NCBI GenBank assembly: GCA_027489475.1
Contig: JAIXZQ010000239.1
Coordinates: forward strand, 1-6,002
Length of the DNA: 6,002 bases
Source of the DNA: Methylophilus sp.
GTDB lineage: Bacteria; Pseudomonadota; Gammaproteobacteria; Burkholderiales; Methylophilaceae
Reading direction: 5' to 3'
The translations under genes were made by a program, and so were the position numbers. The notes under the pieces are model-generated. The model was not told the DNA's origin. It worked only from the letters and a program-made list of their open reading frames with translations, and searched no databases. Positions 1 to 4,558 of this stretch are shown in pieces (the first letter of the stretch is position 1; each line of letters begins with the position of its first letter).

Positions 1-1389
1 CAACGCAAAGCCAAAAACATCATCTTGTTTGTGGGCGACGGCATGGGCATTTCAACCGTCACCGGTGCGCGCATTTTTGAAGGTCAGTTAAAAGGCATTG
101 ATGGCGAACGCAACAGTTTGTCTTTTGAAGCTTTTCCTTATGTGGCTTTGTCAAAAACCTATTCTACCAATCAGCAAACATCAGATTCTGCGCCTACCAT
201 GACGGCTATTATTTCTGGTGTAAAAACCAATGACGGTATTTTGTCGCTTAACCAATCGGTTGCCCGCAATGAGGCCAACCCAGCCGTGTTAGAGGCCAAT
301 AAGGTGACTACCTTGCTGGAGCAGGCTGAGCAAGCGGGTAAATCCACTGGCGTCGTGTCGACTGCCCGTATCACCCATGCGACCCCCGCCGCTACCTATG
401 CCCATATTTCAAACCGTGACTGGGAGTCTAATGCCAACCTGTCCGCGGCAGCGGCTGCGAATGGCGTGAAAGATATCGCCGCACAATTGGTAGACAATTT
501 TGGTGCGGGCAAATTGGGCGATGGCATTGATGTCGTGCTCGGCGGCGGTCGCAGCTACTTTTTGCCTAACTCAGTGACTGACAGTGAAGGTACAAAAGGC
601 CGCCGTACCGATGGTCGTAACCTCGCCCAGGAGTTTGTCAGCAAGTTTGGCGCGACTTATGTCGAAAACCAAGCTGGCTTTGATGCCATTAATCCAGCGA
701 CCACCCACAAAGTGCTCGGCTTATTTAACCCTTCGCACATGGAATATGAACAAGACCGTGCCAATGATATTGGGGGCGAACCTTCATTGGCGCAAATGAC
801 TGGCAAAGCCATTGATATTTTGAACAAAAATAACAAAGGCTATTTTTTGATGGTCGAAGCTGGTCGTATCGACCACGCCTCGCATGCGGGTAATGCCTAC
901 CGCACCTTTAAAGATGCTGTGGCCTTGTCAGACGCTGTGCGCGAGGCGGCTTCTAAAGTCAATATGAACGATACATTGATTATTGTGACGGCTGACCATA
1001 GTCATACCCTGACCATAGGGGGTTACCCTAAACGTGGTAACCCAATTTTAGGTAAAGTGGTTGAACCCGGCAAAACCAAGCCTACCTTGGCAGCGGATGG
1101 CAAGCCCTATACGACGGTGAGTTTTGCCAACGGCCCTGGTTTTCATGTGAATTCTCCCGGTGATGCAGTCTACAGCGAGGCCGTGGTTGCAGGCCGTGCG
1201 GTTGACATGACTGCAGTGGATACCGAAGACCCTGACTTCCATCAAGAGGCGCTGGTGCCGCTGAGCTCAGAAACCCATGCTGGCGAAGAAGTCGCGATTT
1301 ATGCCATAGGCCCCAAAGCCCATCTGGTACATGGCGTACAAGAGCAAAGCTATATTTATCAAGTGATGAAAGAAGCTTTTGGATTCTAA
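1..1389 (+). CDS. phoA: Alkaline phosphatase, PhoA family (5' end outside the window)
   Basis: Periplasmic, metal-dependent phosphomonoesterase that releases inorganic phosphate from organic esters. The frame is open from base 1 and ends at TAA 1387-1389, giving 462 visible residues; the signal peptide and a short N-terminal stretch are missing, so the Met at base 43 or the ATG-like codon at 25 is not the true start. Numbering from base 1 as residue 1, every active-site position of the E. coli enzyme can be matched: Asp13 in VGDGMG (D51), nucleophile Ser63 in SDSAPTMTA (S102), Thr128 (T155), Arg139 (R166), Glu286 (E322), Asp291 (D327), His295 (H331), Asp332-His333 in TADHSH (D369/H370) and His426 in ETHAG (H412). 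His126 and His292 replace E. coli D153 and K328, as in mammalian enzymes. No cysteine is visible, so the two disulfides of E. coli PhoA are absent. Family assignment is very secure; the symbol is by family. No promoter can be seen, but regulation by phosphate starvation is usual in the family. Confidence 0.96.
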   Translation, partial: QRKAKNIILFVGDGMGISTVTGARIFEGQLKGIDGERNSLSFEAFPYVALSKTYSTNQQTSDSAPTMTAIISGVKTNDGILSLNQSVARNEANPAVLEANKVTTLLEQAEQAGKSTGVVSTARITHATPAATYAHISNRDWESNANLSAAAAANGVKDIAAQLVDNFGAGKLGDGIDVVLGGGRSYFLPNSVTDSEGTKGRRTDGRNLAQEFVSKFGATYVENQAGFDAINPATTHKVLGLFNPSHMEYEQDRANDIGGEPSLAQMTGKAIDILNKNNKGYFLMVEAGRIDHASHAGNAYRTFKDAVALSDAVREAASKVNMNDTLIIVTADHSHTLTIGGYPKRGNPILGKVVEPGKTKPTLAADGKPYTTVSFANGPGFHVNSPGDAVYSEAVVAGRAVDMTAVDTEDPDFHQEALVPLSSETHAGEEVAIYAIGPKAHLVHGVQEQSYIYQVMKEAFGF

Positions 1390-1418
1390 CTGAGCGCAGC
1401 CAAGCTTGACCGCCATCT

Positions 1419-1447
1419 ATTCAGGGCAGCCGTACGCTGCCCTGAAT
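1419..1447 (+). terminator. Strong hairpin after the phosphatase gene, possible terminator
   Basis: A perfect 12-bp inverted repeat (1419-1430 with 1436-1447, arm ATTCAGGGCAGC) encloses the 5-nt loop CGTAC, 29 bp after the phosphatase stop codon and 20 bp before the next start codon. Stem length, GC content and position suit a transcription terminator or an mRNA 3'-end stabilising structure. No run of T follows the stem (TGCCATTACC), so classical Rho-independent termination is doubtful. It may instead attenuate or separate expression of the two flanking genes. Confidence 0.5.
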
Positions 1448-1467
1448 GCCATTACCTAGGAACATTC

Positions 1468-2226
1468 ATGAACGTCAAACACCTCACCTTCATTGCTCTG
1501 ATCGTGCAATTTCACTTCGCGGTAGCAGCCGAGCCCGTCCAGGCCGATCGTATGGTCAACGCGCGCTATACCACCGAACAATGCGCATTGCCATGTCAAG
1601 CTTCTGCTGTAAAGCAGATGCAATGGTGGTTAATGCGGGAAGAGCATCAGGTTGAGATTAGACAGCTTTCGCATACTGGTGAAGCCGCGCATTATAGTAG
1701 CTTGTGGCAAAAAAAACCTGCTGGTCAGTATCACTATAGTTACCTCATGCATGATGAACGCCGGGCGATTGACTACACCGATGTGGATTTGAAATTGCTG
1801 GCGATTAAAACCGATGCCGAATTTTGGCAGTTAAAAAACCAGCTTATTAGCGATGCAGAGTTGGCCAGTTTGCGTCTGGACCCGACGCCACAAGCCATGC
1901 AATATGGCTATGGTGTAGAAAAATATAGCGGTTCCTTGAGTAACGGTATTCAAGCCCAAGTCTGGTGGCTGCCCGCACTCAAACTTCCAGCACGTGTCGT
2001 CTATCTATACCCGCAACATCAAGTCAGCATTCAGCTGCAAGCGCTCGAATCAGAGGGAATCTTCGCCCAGCCTAAGGGTGCAGCGCCGCATACCTCATGG
2101 GCGACCCTGAGTCAGTATCAGCATGTGGATTATGCAGATTTAGGCGATATGGAACATAACCCCTCTGAGATGCAGTGGCTATCCAAGGCGCATGGCGCAC
2201 CCGGCTTACATGCGCATGCGCATTAA
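1468..2226 (+). CDS. Exported protein of unknown function, 252 residues
   Basis: I do not recognise this protein. The start ATG 1468 is preceded by AGGA (1458-1461) at a 6-nt spacing. The N-terminus is a typical Sec signal peptide: Lys4, a hydrophobic core at residues 6-19, and a likely cleavage after Ala21 (V-A-A before Glu22) or Ala20. There is no lipobox cysteine. The mature part begins with a close cysteine pair, Cys39-A-L-P-Cys43, the only two cysteines, which could form a disulfide or bind metal. It is rich in Trp, Tyr and Gln. Around residues 150-190 there are alternating hydrophobic stretches (GIQAQVWWLP, then LPARVVYLYP) that suggest beta strands, loosely like LolA-fold proteins; that is inference only. 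The C-terminus is histidine-rich (His242, 248, 250, 252, ending LHAHAH). It lies 78 bp after the phosphatase gene in the same direction, separated by a hairpin, so a periplasmic role linked to the phosphatase is possible but unproven. Confidence 0.85.
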   Translation: MNVKHLTFIALIVQFHFAVAAEPVQADRMVNARYTTEQCALPCQASAVKQMQWWLMREEHQVEIRQLSHTGEAAHYSSLWQKKPAGQYHYSYLMHDERRAIDYTDVDLKLLAIKTDAEFWQLKNQLISDAELASLRLDPTPQAMQYGYGVEKYSGSLSNGIQAQVWWLPALKLPARVVYLYPQHQVSIQLQALESEGIFAQPKGAAPHTSWATLSQYQHVDYADLGDMEHNPSEMQWLSKAHGAPGLHAHAH

Positions 2227-2424
2227 CCACACCTGTTTTTGTTCGCGCAGCCTACTGCCTTGTGTGTGACTGCGTTATCCTGCCCGGAGCATCTGGCGTA
2301 ATAGACTGACCAAGGTGACGGCGCGCAAGGTCTGGTTGTGAGGCACTGCCGGCACAGTTTCTCGCGCCGGGCGATTTTATCTTTGGCCACGCTAGCCCTT
2401 TGCGTCATCGGCTATAATGCGGTC
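2227..2424 (+). other. Gene-free spacer upstream of rmuC
   Basis: This 198-bp stretch separates the exported protein gene from the rmuC start. Apart from the TATAAT box near its right end, it holds only weak structure: a 5-bp CCGGC/GCCGG stem (2349-2353 with 2366-2370), followed shortly by a T-rich run (TTTTATCTTT, 2375-2384), which might be a poor terminator for the upstream gene. I see no RNA gene or credible small ORF. The rmuC frame stays open leftwards to a GTG at 2338, but that extension looks non-coding. Confidence 0.6.
2413..2418 (+). promoter_or_regulatory. Candidate -10 box of the rmuC operon promoter
   Basis: TATAAT is an exact match to the sigma-70 -10 consensus. Its distance to the rmuC ATG (2425) is such that transcription would begin at or next to the start codon, giving a leaderless mRNA. 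No good -35 box lies 16-18 bp upstream (the sequence there is around CGCTAG) and the TGn extension is absent, so the assignment rests on the -10 match and its position in a gene-free spacer. Confidence 0.45.
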
Positions 2425-3780
2425 ATGACGCTTCAAATTGTTCAACTTATTTTATTGCTGGTGATCGTGGCATTACTGCTCTGGCAAGCACGCAGTCAGC
2501 AGCACGCTGCCCAGCAAGCGCTGGCGCAGTTATTGACGCAACAGCTCGAAGAAAAACATAGGCAGATGATGGGCGAGATGCATGTTTCGCTAAATCAACT
2601 GGCTGACCGTCTGCACAGCCTCAATGCCGAACAACAAGACCGACTGCGTAGCCAGCTCTCGCTAGAGCTGACCGCCACGCGTGAAGCCATGCAGGCTTTG
2701 CAGGTTGCTCAGCGCGATCATTTGCGCCAAAGCAGCGAGCAACTGAGCCTGAGTTTACGCAATGGCCTCGCCGAGCAGGGGACGGCGCAACAGCAGTTGC
2801 TGAATTCCGCATTGCAAACCACCACCCAAAGTCTGACCCAGAGCATAGAGGCGCTGACTAAGATTGTGGATGCGCGGCTGGAAGAGATGAGTGGCAAAGT
2901 GTCTGAGCGGCTGGAAGCCGGATTTAAAAAGACCAATGAGACCTTTGTCAGCGTCATGGCGCGCTTGGCGACCATAGACGAGGCACAAAAGAAAATCGAC
3001 GGGCTAAGCCACCATGTGGTCAGTTTGCAAGAGCTGCTAGGAGATAAACGCAGTCGAGGCGCCTTTGGTGAAGTGCAGCTTGAGGCCCTGGTGCGTAATG
3101 TGTTGCCAACCAACAGCTATGCCATGCAACACACGTTTAGCAATCATGCGCGGGTAGATTGTGCCTTGTTTTTACCTGAACCCACCGGCACCGTTGCGGT
3201 GGACAGTAAGTTTCCGCTGGAAAACTACCACCGTATGACCGACAGCAGTTTGGGGGAGGGCGTGCAGGCGCAGGCGGCCAAACAATTCAAAAGCGATATT
3301 AAAAAACATATCGACGATATCAGCAGTAAATACATCATTGCCAACGAAACTTCTGACGGCGCAGTCATGTTTATTCCCGCTGAAGCCGTGTTTGCCGAGA
3401 TTCATGCCTATCATCCTGAAGTCATTGAATATGCCATGCAAAAGCGCGTGTGGTTAGTGTCGCCTACCACCCTAATGGCGGTGCTGAATACTGCGCGCGC
3501 CGTGCTCAAAGATGTCGAAATGCGCAAACAAGTGCACATCATCAAAGACGAGCTGGGCAAACTGAGTAAGGATTTTGAGCGCTTTGATACTCGTATGAAA
3601 AAACTGGCTGACAATATCCGGCAGGCGCATGAACATGCGCAAGATGTGCATATCAGCAGCCAAAAAATCTCCCGACGCTTTGCCCAAATTGAGCAAGTTG
3701 AGCTGGCGCAAGGTGCCTCCTTGCAGCCTTTAGAGCTGCTCGATGAATTAGATGACCCCGGAAAGTCCTCCTCGCTATGA
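2425..3780 (+). CDS. rmuC: RmuC family protein, membrane-anchored nuclease-like (DNA recombination)
   Basis: RmuC limits inversions and other rearrangements at short repeats in E. coli, and is thought to act as a nuclease. From ATG 2425 the protein has 451 residues, near the usual size. One N-terminal membrane helix (about residues 3-20, LQIVQLILLLVIVALLLW) is followed by a long Gln/Ala/Leu-rich coiled coil (about 22-200), then the RmuC domain. The PD-(D/E)xK-like core is visible: Glu216 in RGAFGEVQLE, Asp245 in RVDCALFLP, and Asp260-Ser-Lys262 in AVDSKFP. The family blocks MFIPAEA (315-321) and LVSPTTL (344-350) follow. The start was chosen because the membrane helix begins immediately there, and a TATAAT box lies 6 bp before it; an in-frame GTG at 2338 would add 29 residues overlapping that promoter. 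No Shine-Dalgarno sequence precedes the ATG. The stop TGA overlaps the moaD start (ATGA), so the genes are translationally coupled. Family very secure, start fairly secure. Confidence 0.95.
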   Translation: MTLQIVQLILLLVIVALLLWQARSQQHAAQQALAQLLTQQLEEKHRQMMGEMHVSLNQLADRLHSLNAEQQDRLRSQLSLELTATREAMQALQVAQRDHLRQSSEQLSLSLRNGLAEQGTAQQQLLNSALQTTTQSLTQSIEALTKIVDARLEEMSGKVSERLEAGFKKTNETFVSVMARLATIDEAQKKIDGLSHHVVSLQELLGDKRSRGAFGEVQLEALVRNVLPTNSYAMQHTFSNHARVDCALFLPEPTGTVAVDSKFPLENYHRMTDSSLGEGVQAQAAKQFKSDIKKHIDDISSKYIIANETSDGAVMFIPAEAVFAEIHAYHPEVIEYAMQKRVWLVSPTTLMAVLNTARAVLKDVEMRKQVHIIKDELGKLSKDFERFDTRMKKLADNIRQAHEHAQDVHISSQKISRRFAQIEQVELAQGASLQPLELLDELDDPGKSSSL

Positions 3781-4034
3781 ACGTGACCATTTTGTATTTT
3801 GCCCGAATTAAAGAAGTTGTGAATTATTCGTCTGAGCAAGTCAGTTTGCCCGACGGCGTAGAAACCATCATCGCCCTCAAAAGCTGGTTGTCTGGTCGTG
3901 GCGAGGTTTGGAAAAAACTGTTTGATGGCAGCAGTGTGGTGCGTGCTGCTATTAACCATGAGCTGGTCGATGAGTTGGCGACCTTGGATGAGGGTGACGA
4001 AGTGGCGTTTTTTCCGCCGGTGACCGGAGGTTAA
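3777..4034 (+). CDS. moaD: Molybdopterin synthase small subunit MoaD
   Basis: This 85-residue beta-grasp (ubiquitin-like) sulfur carrier delivers sulfur to precursor Z (cyclic pyranopterin monophosphate) within the cytoplasmic MoaD2-MoaE2 synthase. The start MNVTILYFARIKEVV matches the family's first strand and helix, and the C-terminus GDEVAFFPPVTGG agrees with E. coli MoaD residue for residue as I recall it. The terminal Gly84-Gly85 is the site of adenylation (by MoeB) and thiocarboxylation. Length is normal (E. coli 81). The start ATG 3777 overlaps the rmuC stop by 4 bp; the nearest Shine-Dalgarno-like sequence, GGAAAG at 3760-3765, is 11 nt away, so initiation probably relies on ribosomes finishing rmuC. 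The moaE gene starts 2 bp after the stop. No moaA, moaB, moaC or moeB is visible in the window. Confidence 0.97.
   Translation: MNVTILYFARIKEVVNYSSEQVSLPDGVETIIALKSWLSGRGEVWKKLFDGSSVVRAAINHELVDELATLDEGDEVAFFPPVTGG
4026..4030 (+). promoter_or_regulatory. Shine-Dalgarno site of moaE inside the moaD Gly-Gly codons
   Basis: GGAGG lies 6 nt before the moaE GTG start, an ideal spacing, and supports that start over later codons. It is made of the final Gly-Gly codons of moaD (GGA GGT, 4026-4031), so the same bases encode the invariant sulfur-carrying tail of MoaD and recruit ribosomes for its partner subunit. Confidence 0.8.
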
Positions 4035-4036
4035 GG

Positions 4037-4558
4037 GTGGCGCACGCGGACGCATGGCATATTTGCGTACAAGCCGAGCCCTTTGAGGTTGGCCAAGAGC
4101 TAAATGCTTTGCAACAGGCGACGCCACAGGCGGGTGCCATTGTGAATTTTATCGGCTTGGTACGCGACCAGTTTAGTCCGTCTGAAGCCAGCAACGCAGG
4201 CGCTGACAACCCTGACACTGGCAAAGGTAGCTTAGAGGCCATGCAGATAGAGCATTATCCCGGCATGACCGAAAAGGCGCTGAACGCGATTGCGCAGCAG
4301 GCGGCGGCACGCTGGCCCTTGCTCGGATTGCGACTGATACACCGTATTGGTCGGCTGGAGGCACAAGCGCCCATCGTGCTGGTGGCCACCAGTAGCTTGC
4401 ACAGACAAGCAGCGTTTGAGGCATGTGCCTTTATCATGGATTATCTAAAAACGGATGCCCCGTTCTGGAAAAAAGAAATCGGTCCGCAAGGTGAACACTG
4501 GGTCGAGGCCCGCGCCACCGATGAACAGGCAAAACAACAATGGAAGCACGCCCAATGA
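4037..4558 (+). CDS. moaE: Molybdopterin synthase large (catalytic) subunit MoaE
   Basis: MoaE binds precursor Z and, with thiocarboxylated MoaD, builds the dithiolene of molybdopterin. From GTG 4037, the only credible start and one with a strong Shine-Dalgarno site, the protein has 173 residues. Family blocks in order: FIGLVRD (38-44, Arg43 = E. coli R39), EHYPGMTEKAL (72-82), RWPL (92-95), HRIGRLE (102-108), SLHRQAAFEA (120-129, His122-Arg123 = H103-R104), and MDYLKTDAPFWKKE (134-147), with the catalytic lysines Lys138 and Lys145 (E. coli K119 and K126), then WVEAR (155-159). It is longer than E. coli MoaE (150), chiefly through about 16 extra residues between Arg43 and EHYPGM (roughly 47-66, Ser/Gly/Asp/Asn-rich), an insertion in a loop. 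The stop TGA overlaps the next gene's ATG (ATGA). Function is secure because all key residues are present and moaD is adjacent. Confidence 0.97.
   Translation: MAHADAWHICVQAEPFEVGQELNALQQATPQAGAIVNFIGLVRDQFSPSEASNAGADNPDTGKGSLEAMQIEHYPGMTEKALNAIAQQAAARWPLLGLRLIHRIGRLEAQAPIVLVATSSLHRQAAFEACAFIMDYLKTDAPFWKKEIGPQGEHWVEARATDEQAKQQWKHAQ

Noticed and set aside
1406..1411. TTGACC resembling a -35 box before the exported protein gene
   Set aside because: No -10-like hexamer occurs at a suitable spacing, and the stem of the hairpin occupies that position.
1446..1655. Short + strand open frame overlapping the start of the exported protein gene
   Set aside because: It is in another frame from a gene with a good ribosome binding site and clear signal peptide, and its Arg-rich translation shows no protein-like features.
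2210..2223. Perfect 14-bp palindrome ATGCGCATGCGCAT
   Set aside because: It is explained by the alternating His-Ala codons at the end of the exported protein and has no loop or partner that would indicate an operator or recombination site.
2349..2384. Possible Rho-independent terminator after the exported protein gene
   Set aside because: The stem is only 5 bp with a 12-nt loop and the T-rich run is interrupted and offset from the stem; too weak to call.
2338..2424. GTG-initiated N-terminal extension of rmuC (29 extra residues)
   Set aside because: It would put an Arg/His-rich segment before the usual N-terminal membrane helix, lacks a convincing ribosome binding site and runs across a perfect TATAAT box; ATG 2425 fits the family better.
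3411..4127. Long open frame on the minus strand (238 codons) across the end of rmuC, all of moaD and the start of moaE
   Set aside because: It lies opposite well-identified genes, its translation is low in complexity (Ser runs) and it resembles no family I know; it is a by-product of codon use on the + strand.
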